A stretch of DNA of 64,000 nucleotides from an uncultured Bacteroidota bacterium (GTDB taxonomy: Bacteria; Bacteroidota; Bacteroidia; Flavobacteriales; Flavobacteriaceae). The position numbers were made by a program, and so were the translations under genes. The stretch is from contig CACJQM010000003.1 of NCBI GenBank assembly GCA_902595555.1, positions 1 through 64,000 on the forward strand, in the 5' to 3' direction. This document shows, in pieces, positions 8,667 through 17,012 of this stretch; within the stretch, counting starts at the first letter, position 1, and each line of letters begins with the position of its first letter. The notes below the pieces were generated by a model. It was not told the origin of the DNA, ran no database searches, and saw only the letters and a list, made by a program, of their open reading frames with translations.

Positions 8667-9740
8667 ATGACAATAATTTTATCAATAATAACAGTAGTAC
8701 TTCTTTCAATATCTGTTTGGCAGATTGTGAAAATTTTTGAAGTTTCTAATCTTGGTAAAAAAAGAGATAATTCTCAAGTAGCTAACTATAAAGACAATGA
8801 TTTACATGGTAAATTAATGTTTGCATTTTTAGTTTTTATTTATTTAGTTACAATTTTTTCTTTCGTTTCTTATACCAAGGTGTTATTACCTGAGGCAGCT
8901 TCAGAGCATGGTAGCACATATGATACGTTGTTTTTTGTTTCGTTTGCTTTAATAATGTTTGTTCAAATTATAACCCAAGCTTTATTGCATTATTTTTCAT
9001 ACAGATATAGAGGTTTAAAAAACACAAAAGCAAGTTTTATTACTCATGATAATAAGCTCGAGTTTATATGGACTATAATTCCAGCAATTGTTTTATTTGG
9101 ATTAATATTATATGGTATGACAACATGGTCACAAATCATGAATTTTGAGGAAGATGAGGATGCTTTGGTTATCGAGCTTTATGCACAACAGTGGAATTGG
9201 AAAGCAAGATATGCTGGTGAAGATAATGTTTTAGGTGATGCAAATGTTAGATTTTTAAATGATTATGATGGTAGAAATACAGTTGGAATTGATTCATCGG
9301 ATCCCAACGGATTAGATGATATTGTAGTAACACAAGAATTTCATTTGCCTGTCGATAGAAAAGTGATTTTTAAATTCAGATCACAAGATGTTTTACATTC
9401 TGCATACATGCCACATTTCCGAGCTCAAATGAATTGTGTCCCGGGAATGATCACTGAATTTTCATTTACTCCTACAATCACGACAGCAGATATGAGAATG
9501 AATGCAGACGTTGTAGATAAAGTAAATAGAATTAATAAAATAAGGTATGAGAACAGTCAAGAATTAATCGCAAAAGGAGAAGAATCTCTTGAGCCATATC
9601 AATTTGATTACTTACTTTTGTGTGCGAAAATATGTGGATCATCTCACTATAATATGCAAATGAAAATAATAGTTGAGTCTGAAAAAGACTTTAAAAAATG
9701 GATTAACGAACAACAAACTTTCTCAGAAATTATACAATAA
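8667..9740 (+). CDS. coxB: Cytochrome c oxidase subunit II
   Basis: Subunit II carries the CuA centre that takes electrons from cytochrome c. Seen: an N-terminal span at 1-19, two further spans (about 50-70 and 88-110), then the EFIWTIIPAIVLF helix and a cupredoxin domain with QQWNWKARY. The CuA ligands are C319, C323, H327 and M330 (CAKICGSSHYNM), with the upstream histidine in VLHSAYMPHF. No fused cytochrome c domain is present, fitting a system in which ActA/ActE supply haem. It lies between actF and coxA with 13 and 12 nt gaps. Confidence 0.96.
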   Translation: MTIILSIITVVLLSISVWQIVKIFEVSNLGKKRDNSQVANYKDNDLHGKLMFAFLVFIYLVTIFSFVSYTKVLLPEAASEHGSTYDTLFFVSFALIMFVQIITQALLHYFSYRYRGLKNTKASFITHDNKLEFIWTIIPAIVLFGLILYGMTTWSQIMNFEEDEDALVIELYAQQWNWKARYAGEDNVLGDANVRFLNDYDGRNTVGIDSSDPNGLDDIVVTQEFHLPVDRKVIFKFRSQDVLHSAYMPHFRAQMNCVPGMITEFSFTPTITTADMRMNADVVDKVNRINKIRYENSQELIAKGEESLEPYQFDYLLLCAKICGSSHYNMQMKIIVESEKDFKKWINEQQTFSEIIQ

Positions 9741-9752
9741 AAAAATATAAAA

Positions 9753-11555
9753 ATGTCTGTAGCTGTTAATAATAATGTAGATAATCACGATGAACATGTT
9801 CATCACCATAAAGAAACTTTCATAACAAAATGGATCTTTAGTCAAGATCATAAAATGATAGCAAAGCAATACTTTGTAACCGGAGTTATTGTTATGGGTA
9901 TAATAGGAGTTCTTATGTCCTTATTATTCAGGATTCAGTTAGGTTGGCCAGAAGAATCATTTCAAGTATTTAAAATATTTTTAGGTGACAGATGGGCTCC
10001 AGACGGAGTTATGGATCCAAACATTTATTTAGCATTAGTAACTATTCATGGTACTATAATGGTATTTTTTGTTCTTACAGCTGGTTTAAGTGGAACTTTT
10101 AGTAATCTTTTAATTCCACTTCAAATTGGAGCAAGAGATATGGCATCTGGATTTTTAAATATGATTGCCTACTGGTTATTTTTTGTTTCTAGTGTAATTA
10201 TGGTAGCCTCATTATTTGTTGAAGCTGGTCCAGCTGCTGCTGGATGGACAATTTATCCTCCACTAAGTGCTCTTCCTCAAACTCAACCAGGTTCAGGTTT
10301 GGGAATGACTTTGTGGCTTGTTTCTATGGCATTTTTTATTGCTTCGTCGCTTTTAGGTTCATTGAATTATATTGTTACTGTACTTAATTTAAGAACAAAA
10401 GGGATGACCTTTTTTAGATTACCTCTTACTATTTGGGCATTCTTCATCACTGCAATTATTGGTGTTATTTCATTCCCAGTATTATTATCTGCAGCACTTT
10501 TATTAATAATGGATAGAAGTTTTGGCACTTCATTTTTCCTGTCTGATATTTTTGTTCAAGGTGAAGTACTTCATTATCAAGGCGGATCACCTGTCTTATT
10601 TGAACACCTCTTTTGGTTCCTTGGTCACCCTGAAGTATATATTGTTTTGTTACCTGCATTAGGGATTACATCTGAAATAATTGCCACACATGCTAGAAAG
10701 CCAATTTTTGGTTATAGAGCAATGGTAGCCTCAATTTTAGCGATTGCTTTCTTATCAACAATAGTTTGGGGACACCATATGTTTATTACTGGTATGAATC
10801 CTTTTCTTGGTTCAGTATTTACATTTACAACATTATTGATTGCAATTCCTTCCGCTGTAAAAGCATTCAATTATATAGCTACCCTTTGGAAAGGAAATTT
10901 ACAGCTAAATCCTGCAATGTTATTTTCTATTGGATTGGTTTCAACATTTATTACTGGCGGATTAACGGGAATTATCCTTGGAGATAGCGCCTTAGATATT
11001 AATGTACATGACACTTACTTTGTAGTTGCACACTTTCATTTAGTTATGGGTATTTCTGCATTATATGGTCTTTTCGCTGGTGTATATCATTGGTTCCCTA
11101 GACTATATGGTAGGATGATGAATAAGTCTCTTGGATATATCCATTTTTGGATAACTGCAATTGGTGCATATGGTATATTTTTCCCAATGCATTTTGTTGG
11201 AATGGCAGGATTACCAAGACGATATTATACAAATACAGCATTCCCATATTTTGATGATCTAGCTGATATTAATGTATTAATTACTGTGTTTGCGTTGATT
11301 ACTGGATTAGCACAACTAGTATTTTTATATAATTTCTTTCACAGTATGTATTATGGAAAAAAGTCTGAACAAAATCCTTGGAAGTCAAATACTCTAGAAT
11401 GGACTGCTCCAGTAGAGCATATTCATGGTAATTGGCCTGGAAAAATCCCACAAGTATTTAGATGGGCATATGATTACAGTAAACCTGGGAAAAAAGAAGA
11501 TTTTGTCCCTCAATCTGTTCCAATTGCTGAAGGAGAAAAAATTACCGAGCATTAA
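9753..11555 (+). CDS. coxA: Cytochrome c oxidase subunit I (aa3 type)
   Basis: Catalytic subunit of the terminal oxidase, 600 residues. Seen: a His-rich N-terminus (DEHVHHH), many membrane spans, and the CuB/cross-link motif HPEVY at 292-296. The glutamate in that motif marks an A1-type D-channel. WGHHMF supplies the CuB histidines, and HDTYFVVAHFHLVMG carries the haem a and a3 ligands. It ends the respiratory operon; subunit III is not in this window. Fifty bases separate it from ruvB. Confidence 0.97.
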   Translation: MSVAVNNNVDNHDEHVHHHKETFITKWIFSQDHKMIAKQYFVTGVIVMGIIGVLMSLLFRIQLGWPEESFQVFKIFLGDRWAPDGVMDPNIYLALVTIHGTIMVFFVLTAGLSGTFSNLLIPLQIGARDMASGFLNMIAYWLFFVSSVIMVASLFVEAGPAAAGWTIYPPLSALPQTQPGSGLGMTLWLVSMAFFIASSLLGSLNYIVTVLNLRTKGMTFFRLPLTIWAFFITAIIGVISFPVLLSAALLLIMDRSFGTSFFLSDIFVQGEVLHYQGGSPVLFEHLFWFLGHPEVYIVLLPALGITSEIIATHARKPIFGYRAMVASILAIAFLSTIVWGHHMFITGMNPFLGSVFTFTTLLIAIPSAVKAFNYIATLWKGNLQLNPAMLFSIGLVSTFITGGLTGIILGDSALDINVHDTYFVVAHFHLVMGISALYGLFAGVYHWFPRLYGRMMNKSLGYIHFWITAIGAYGIFFPMHFVGMAGLPRRYYTNTAFPYFDDLADINVLITVFALITGLAQLVFLYNFFHSMYYGKKSEQNPWKSNTLEWTAPVEHIHGNWPGKIPQVFRWAYDYSKPGKKEDFVPQSVPIAEGEKITEH

Positions 11556-11606
11556 TCTTTAAGTTTTTAAAGAAAGGGCTAATTTTTGTTTTAACTATAT
11601 TTGATT

Positions 11607-12632
11607 ATGAACGAAAATCTAGATCCATCTAAAAATAATCTGAGCGCAGATGAACTAGAGATTGATAAGGCATTAAGACCACTTACATTCTCCGATTTTA
11701 ATGGTCAAAAACAAGTAATAGACAACCTTAAAATTTTTGTTCAAGCAGCTAACGAAAGGGAGGAAGCTTTAGATCATACTCTTTTACATGGCCCGCCAGG
11801 TTTAGGCAAAACGACTCTTGCTCATATTTTAGCAGAAGAACTAGGAGTTTCATTAAAAGTATCCTCCGGCCCTGTTATTGATAAACCTGGAGATTTAGCT
11901 GGACTGTTAACAAGTCTTGAAAGTAGAGATGTTTTATTCATTGATGAAATCCATAGATTATCGCCTGTGGTTGAGGAGTATTTATATTCTGCAATGGAAG
12001 ATTATAAAATTGATATTATGATCGAGTCTGGTCCTAATGCTAGATCAGTTCAAATTAATTTAAATGATTTTACTTTAATTGGAGCAACAACTAGATCAGG
12101 TTTGTTAACTGCACCCATGAGAGCTAGATTTGGAATTAATAATAGATTGGAATACTATAATATTGATGTCTTATCATCTATAGTTAAAAGAAGTTCTGAT
12201 ATTTTAGATATACAAATTGATAATAAAGCTGCTAATGAAATTGCTGGAAGAAGTAGAGGAACTCCAAGAGTTTGTAATTCATTGCTGAGAAGGGTCAGAG
12301 ATTTTGCACAAATTAAAGGTGATGGAAATATTGATATTGAAATAACTAAATATGCATTAAAAGCATTGAATGTAGATAAATTTGGTTTAGATGAAATGGA
12401 TAATAAAATCCTAACCACACTCATAAAAAAGTTTAATGGCCAGCCTGTAGGTATTAATACATTATCAACAGCTGTTTCAGAAACAGCAGAAACAATTGAG
12501 GAGGTATATGAACCTTTCCTGATTCAAGAAGGTTTTTTATTAAGAACACCTAGAGGAAGACAGGTAACTAAAAAAGCATATAAACATTTAGATATAGAAA
12601 TTTCAAATAGTCAGAAAGATTTATTTGATTGA
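11607..12632 (+). CDS. ruvB: Holliday junction branch migration helicase RuvB
   Basis: AAA+ motor that drives branch migration with RuvA. Seen: Walker A GPPGLGKT at 62-69, Walker B FIDEIHRL at about 112-119, sensor GATTRSGLL, arginine-finger region and C-terminal winged helix with RTPRGR. Length of 341 matches the family. An upstream TTG at 11601 is in frame, but the ATG at 11607 gives the usual flavobacterial start MNENLDP and is chosen. Six nt separate it from queG. Confidence 0.97.
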   Translation: MNENLDPSKNNLSADELEIDKALRPLTFSDFNGQKQVIDNLKIFVQAANEREEALDHTLLHGPPGLGKTTLAHILAEELGVSLKVSSGPVIDKPGDLAGLLTSLESRDVLFIDEIHRLSPVVEEYLYSAMEDYKIDIMIESGPNARSVQINLNDFTLIGATTRSGLLTAPMRARFGINNRLEYYNIDVLSSIVKRSSDILDIQIDNKAANEIAGRSRGTPRVCNSLLRRVRDFAQIKGDGNIDIEITKYALKALNVDKFGLDEMDNKILTTLIKKFNGQPVGINTLSTAVSETAETIEEVYEPFLIQEGFLLRTPRGRQVTKKAYKHLDIEISNSQKDLFD

Positions 12633-12638
12633 TTTAAT

Positions 12639-13571
12639 ATGAGCTTAAAGTCTTATCATACTGATTTTATTAAAAATAAAGCTATTGATTTAGGCTTCAT
12701 TTCCTGTGGCATTTCTAAGTCGGGTTTCTTACAGGATGAAATTGGAAGATTTGAGAATTGGTTAAAAAATAATTATCATGGCAAGATGTCTTATATGGAA
12801 AGAAATTTTGATAAGAGATTAGATACAACAAAATTGGTTGAAGGTTCAAAAAGTGTTATTTCTTTATTGTATAATTATTATCCTTCAAAAAAACTTAACG
12901 ACCAGAATAATTTCAAGATATCAAAATATGCATATGGAAAAGATTATCATTTTATAATTAAGAATAAGTTAAAAACCTTGCTTAATGAAATGAGAAATGA
13001 GATAGGAGATATTGATGGTAGAGTCTTCGTCGATTCTGCACCAATTTTGGAAAGAGCTTGGGCAAAAAAAAGTGGATTGGGATGGATCGGAAAAAATACA
13101 AATTTAATTAGTAAGAAAACAGGATCATTTTTTTTTATAGCTGAAATAATAGTTGATCTTGAATTAGACTACGATAATGAAACTAAGGATTATTGTGGTT
13201 CATGCACATCTTGTTTAGATGCTTGTCCGACAGATGCTCTTTATGAACCTTATAAAATTGACGCTTCCAAGTGTATCTCATATTTCACAATTGAGTTAAA
13301 AGAACAATTTCCAAAAGAATTAAAAAAAGATTTTAATGATTGGATTTTTGGATGTGATATATGTCAAGATGTTTGTCCATGGAATAAATTCTCAAAACCT
13401 AATAATGAACCTTTATTAAAACCCCATGAAGATATAAATGAATACACCAAAAAAGATTGGATAGAAATGACTGATGAAGTTTTCAAGGTTGTGTTTAAAG
13501 AAAGTCCTTTGAAAAGAGCAAAATATAAAGGTTTAAAAAGGAATATTAACTATGCAAGTCAGCAAATTTAA
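12639..13571 (+). CDS. queG: Epoxyqueuosine reductase QueG
   Basis: Cobalamin-dependent iron-sulfur enzyme that makes queuosine in tRNA by reducing epoxyqueuosine. Seen: the N-terminal cobalamin-binding region with [17 protein letters not shown], and two ferredoxin-type cluster motifs, [12 protein letters not shown] from about residue 186 and [11 protein letters not shown] from about 240. Length of 310 is normal. Its end overlaps the start of the following deaminase gene by 20 nt in another frame, so the two are likely co-translated. Confidence 0.95.
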   Translation: MSLKSYHTDFIKNKAIDLGFISCGISKSGFLQDEIGRFENWLKNNYHGKMSYMERNFDKRLDTTKLVEGSKSVISLLYNYYPSKKLNDQNNFKISKYAYGKDYHFIIKNKLKTLLNEMRNEIGDIDGRVFVDSAPILERAWAKKSGLGWIGKNTNLISKKTGSFFFIAEIIVDLELDYDNETKDYCGSCTSCLDACPTDALYEPYKIDASKCISYFTIELKEQFPKELKKDFNDWIFGCDICQDVCPWNKFSKPNNEPLLKPHEDINEYTKKDWIEMTDEVFKVVFKESPLKRAKYKGLKRNINYASQQI

Positions 13572-14544
13572 AAATCTTCCAAAAATAGAATTACACTTAC
13601 ACCTTGATTGTAGTTTAAGCTATGATGTAGTAAAAAAAATTGACCCTACAGTTGATATAAAACATTACAAATCTTCATTTCAAGCCGGAGAAAGTTGCTC
13701 CTCATTAAAGGATTATTTAAAGTGCGCTGATAATGCAATCGAGTTAATGCAAACAAAAGAAAATTTACAATTTATTGTTGAAGATTTATTTAAGCAACTA
13801 CATGACGATAATGTAATTTACGCGGAAATAAGGTTTGCGCCTTTGCTTCATTGTGAGGGTGACCTTAATGCTAAAAAAGTTGTAGATATTATATGTATGT
13901 CTGCTTTAATACAGTCAAAAAAATATAATATTGATTATGGACTTATCTTGTGTACTTTGAGACATTATTCTGAAGATGAAAGTTTAAAAACAGTAAAGTT
14001 AGTGAAAGAGTTTTCTGAAAAAGGTGTAGTGGGTTTTGATATTGCAGCTGATGAGGCAGGTTATCCAATTGACAATCACATTAAAGCATTTACTTATGCA
14101 AAAAATAATAACTTAAATATTACTGCCCACGCTGGTGAGGCTAAAGGTTCTGAAAGTATTTGGGAAACAATTAATAAACTATATGCAAAAAGAATTGGAC
14201 ACGGTGTTCGTTGTTTAGAGGACAAAAAATTAGTAAAGTTTTTATCTGATAATAATTATCATTTAGAAATTTGTTTAACAAGTAATATTAAGACTAATAC
14301 CTTTAATTCATTTATTAATCACCCAATGAATGAAATATATGATTCCTCAATTTCTCTCAGCATAAATACAGATGGAAGGGCTATATCAAATACAAGTCTG
14401 TCTAAGGAATATGCTATTGCTCACAGTGAACTAAATTGGAGTATGGAAAAGATTATTCAATCCAATTTAAATGCTATTGAACATGCTTTCACTACAAATG
14501 AAAAAAAGGAAAAATTAAGAAAGCATCTTAAATCATTTTCTTAA
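13552..14544 (+). CDS. add: Adenosine deaminase
   Basis: Purine salvage enzyme that converts adenosine to inosine. Seen: the zinc-binding pair H15-L-H17, HAGEAKG with the third histidine and the catalytic glutamate, RIGHGVRC with a catalytic histidine, and [10 protein letters not shown] with the last zinc ligand. Length of 330 fits the family. The stop codon TAA (14542-14544) shares its last base with the first base of a tRNA-Arg gene, so 3' end formation of this mRNA must be linked to tRNA processing. Confidence 0.93.
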   Translation: MQVSKFKNLPKIELHLHLDCSLSYDVVKKIDPTVDIKHYKSSFQAGESCSSLKDYLKCADNAIELMQTKENLQFIVEDLFKQLHDDNVIYAEIRFAPLLHCEGDLNAKKVVDIICMSALIQSKKYNIDYGLILCTLRHYSEDESLKTVKLVKEFSEKGVVGFDIAADEAGYPIDNHIKAFTYAKNNNLNITAHAGEAKGSESIWETINKLYAKRIGHGVRCLEDKKLVKFLSDNNYHLEICLTSNIKTNTFNSFINHPMNEIYDSSISLSINTDGRAISNTSLSKEYAIAHSELNWSMEKIIQSNLNAIEHAFTTNEKKEKLRKHLKSFS

Positions 14545-14615
14545 GCCCCATAGTTCAACGGATAGAACAAAAGTTTCCTAAACTTTAGATCTAGGTTCGA
14601 TTCCTAGTGGGGCTA
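14544..14615 (+). tRNA. tRNA-Arg (anticodon CCT)
   Basis: A complete cloverleaf of 72 nt: acceptor AGCCCCA pairs with TGGGGCT over 7 bp, the D arm is GTTC/GAAC, the anticodon stem is AAAGT/ACTTT with loop TTCCTAA (anticodon CCT), and the T arm is CTAGG/CCTAG with TTCGATT loop. The discriminator is A and no CCA is encoded. It reads AGG codons. Its first base is the last base of the add stop codon. Confidence 0.95.
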
Positions 14616-14633
14616 CAACACGTCCAATTCGTG

Positions 14634-15134
14634 CTAAGATTTTGTAACTTTTAAACTAGTGCCACTTAAAGATGTAGTATAGCATTTTAATACTCCTCCA
14701 GTTCCAGCAGTTTGACAATCAGTTTTATAGCTATTACCATGCTGACCACAAACAAATTCACTTGAGGATCCATTGTAAGACCATGCTGTATGTACACCTT
14801 GGTGCGGACAAGTGCCTGTAAATGCTCTGTATGAGCTAGAGCTAATTTTTAGTAACAAAATTTTTTCTTGATAAAAGTTTTGCCATCCATCATTTTTAAG
14901 CTTAGAAAAATTTGAATGATTCAAATTTATTGTAACATCATTTCCATTTTTTGTGTAACCATTATCAGTTCCTCCACCATTATTTCCTCCACCATTATTT
15001 CCTCCACCATTGTCAACATCACCATCTCCTGAGGAGCATGATTCAAGTAAGGAAACACCTAAAAATGCCATTGCTACAGTAGGACATACATTGTTTAAAA
15101 ATTCTCTTCTTTTATTTTGGTTTTTTCTGTTCAT
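14634..15134 (-). CDS. Rieske [2Fe-2S] lipoprotein
   Basis: Small exported Rieske protein of 166 residues. Seen: a twin-arginine-like N-terminus (KRREFL, 8-13), a hydrophobic stretch and a lipobox ending at C33, a Gly/Asn-rich flexible linker (about 42-58), and a Rieske domain with CPH at 109-111 and CGQH at 129-132, the four cluster ligands. It is not a bc1 Rieske subunit, since alternative complex III replaces bc1 here. The partner is unknown. It is divergent from the symporter gene, with 54 nt between the start codons. Two extra cysteines (140, 151) lie late in the protein. Confidence 0.88.
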   Translation of the reverse strand: MNRKNQNKRREFLNNVCPTVAMAFLGVSLLESCSSGDGDVDNGGGNNGGGNNGGGTDNGYTKNGNDVTINLNHSNFSKLKNDGWQNFYQEKILLLKISSSSYRAFTGTCPHQGVHTAWSYNGSSSEFVCGQHGNSYKTDCQTAGTGGVLKCYTTSLSGTSLKVTKS

Positions 15135-15188
15135 TCACCGAGATTTACTAGTTATTAAACAATACTCATGCCAAATAAATATTGATAA

Positions 15189-16874
15189 ATGAATATTTCT
15201 ACAGTTGACATCGTTGTTTTCTCATCATATTGTCTTTTAATTTTATTTATTGGTCTATATGTTTCAAGAGAAAAAAAGGGAAAAGAAAAAAGTGCTGAGG
15301 ATTATTTTTTAGCTGGAAAGTCTTTGCCTTGGTGGGCAATTGGAGCTTCTTTAATTGCTGCAAATATTTCGGCTGAACAATTCATTGGGATGTCGGGATC
15401 TGGCTTTGCACTAGGATTAGCTATAGCATCTTATGAATGGATGGCTGCTATTACATTATTGATCGTTGGAAAATATTTTTTACCAATTTTTATTGAAAAA
15501 GGACTATATACTATTCCTGAATTTATAGAAAAAAGATTTAGTACTGAACTAAAAACCATTCTTGCTATTTTCTGGATTGCATTATTTGTTTTTGTAAACC
15601 TTACTACAGTTTTATATTTAGGAGGACTAGCTTTGGATACTGTAATGGGAAGTGGCGATGGATCTATACTAATTAATGCAATAATTGGTTTGGCATTATT
15701 TGCTGCTGCGTATTCACTTTGGGGTGGTTTAGCAGCTGTTGCTTGGACAGATGTTGTTCAAGTAATAGTATTAATTTTTGGAGGTTTAATGATGACGTAT
15801 TTTGCATTGGTTAACTTAGGTGATGGTGGATCAGCAATTGATGGTTTGAAATATGTTTATGAAACAGTGCCTGAAAGGTTTTCAATGATTTTATCTAAAG
15901 GTGAGATAATAACTCCAAATGGTAATGATGCTTGGTTTGATTTGCCTGGACTAGCTGTACTAATTGGAGGAATGTGGGTTGCGAATCTATATTATTGGGG
16001 GTTCAACCAATATATTATTCAAAGAACCTTAGCCGCAAAAAGTTTGGAAGAAGGACAAAAAGGTATTGCATTTGCAGCATTCTTAAAACTTCTTATTCCA
16101 ATTTTTGTAGTTCTTCCCGGTATAATCGTATACGTAATGAATTTGGATGCATCTGGAGCATTGGCTGTTAGTTCACTTGATCAAGGATTTATTGGTGAAA
16201 ATGGTGCAATTATTAATGATAATGCAGCACCATGGTTAATAAAAGAAATTATACCTGTTGGATTAAAAGGATTGATTTTAGCAGCCTTGGCAGCTGCAAT
16301 TGTTTCTTCGCTTGCATCTATGGTAAATTCAACATCAACAATTTTTACAATGGATATTTATAAATCCATCATTAATAAAAATGCTGATGACAAATCCCTA
16401 GTTAAAGTTGGTAGAATTGCGGGACTTGTTGCATTGATTGTTGCGATTTTAATAGCACCTCAATTAAAAAGTCTAGGTCAGGTATTCCAATATATTCAGG
16501 AATACACAGGTGTTGTTAGTCCTGGTATTCTAGCAGTTTTTCTAATGGGCTTATTTTACAAAAAAGCAAGTAATAATGGAGCTATTTGGGGTGTTATATC
16601 CTCGATACCCATTGCAATGTATTTTAAGGTAGGTCCAAATGGTTGGTCTAGTTTATCTATTTTCAATCATGATATACCATTTATGAATCAAATGTTGATT
16701 ACTTGTCTAGCAACAATGTTTATAATATTTATTGTAAGTAAAATTGAAGGTAATCAAGATGATCCAAAAGGAATAGTAATAACCAAAAAGCTTTTTAGCA
16801 CTTCACCTGCTTTTAATATTTCTGCTTTTGCTGTTTGTATTATAACAGCATTCTTGTATGCATTTTTCTGGTAG
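15189..16874 (+). CDS. Sodium/solute symporter (SSS family, SGLT-like)
   Basis: Inner-membrane transporter of 561 residues with about 14 spans. Seen: the family start SREKKGKEKSAEDYFLAGKSLPWWAIG, the SLIAANISAEQFIGMSG sodium-site region, and the sugar-type pattern FNQYIIQRTLAAKS typical of SGLT-like members. It lies directly upstream of the glucan PUL on the same strand, so glucose or another PUL product is a reasonable substrate, but this is inferred from context. An AT-rich hairpin follows the stop codon. Confidence 0.88.
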   Translation: MNISTVDIVVFSSYCLLILFIGLYVSREKKGKEKSAEDYFLAGKSLPWWAIGASLIAANISAEQFIGMSGSGFALGLAIASYEWMAAITLLIVGKYFLPIFIEKGLYTIPEFIEKRFSTELKTILAIFWIALFVFVNLTTVLYLGGLALDTVMGSGDGSILINAIIGLALFAAAYSLWGGLAAVAWTDVVQVIVLIFGGLMMTYFALVNLGDGGSAIDGLKYVYETVPERFSMILSKGEIITPNGNDAWFDLPGLAVLIGGMWVANLYYWGFNQYIIQRTLAAKSLEEGQKGIAFAAFLKLLIPIFVVLPGIIVYVMNLDASGALAVSSLDQGFIGENGAIINDNAAPWLIKEIIPVGLKGLILAALAAAIVSSLASMVNSTSTIFTMDIYKSIINKNADDKSLVKVGRIAGLVALIVAILIAPQLKSLGQVFQYIQEYTGVVSPGILAVFLMGLFYKKASNNGAIWGVISSIPIAMYFKVGPNGWSSLSIFNHDIPFMNQMLITCLATMFIIFIVSKIEGNQDDPKGIVITKKLFSTSPAFNISAFAVCIITAFLYAFFW

Positions 16875-16899
16875 AATAATACTTATTTTTTGTATTATT
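16875..16899 (+). terminator. AT-rich hairpin after the symporter gene
   Basis: AATAATAC (16875-16882) is an exact inverted repeat of GTATTATT (16892-16899) around a T-rich 9-nt loop, starting right after the stop codon. The stem has only one G-C pair and the T tract after it is short, so it is at best a weak terminator separating the transporter from the PUL regulator. Confidence 0.35.
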
Positions 16900-16911
16900 T
16901 CAAACTAAAAA

Positions 16912-16933
16912 TACCACAACATTTAATTTTTTT
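16912..16933 (+). promoter_or_regulatory. Candidate operator, copy 1 (upstream of the PUL regulator)
   Basis: TACCACAACATTTAA followed by a T-rich tail. The same 15 bases occur again at 19809-19823 in front of susC, both on the plus strand, and I found no further full copy in the window. It lies just upstream of the predicted promoter of the regulator gene, a position suited to autoregulation. Confidence 0.5.
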
Positions 16934-16934
16934 A

Positions 16935-16961
16935 TTGTATTACATTTTTGTTATACATTTG
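16935..16961 (+). promoter_or_regulatory. Bacteroidota-type promoter of the PUL regulator
   Basis: TTG at 16935-16937 and TACATTTG at 16954-16961 match the -33 (TTG) and -7 (TAnnTTTG) elements of Bacteroidota sigma-ABfr promoters, with 16 nt between them. The regulator ATG lies about 50 nt downstream. Confidence 0.55.
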
Positions 16962-17012
16962 CATTTCAGTTTTTAACTTAACATATAATAAGTTACTGAA
17001 AAACAGGTGTTT

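Noticed and set aside
11556-11603. AT-rich inverted repeat TCTTTAA/TTAAAGA and a TATATTTG box before ruvB
   Set aside because: The stem has one G-C pair and the box ends only 3 nt before the start codon, which would place the transcript start inside the gene; neither is convincing.
14616-14640. Hairpin CACG/CGTG between tRNA-Arg and the Rieske gene as a terminator
   Set aside because: The stem is only four to six pairs with a mismatch or wobble and lacks a proper T tract on either strand.
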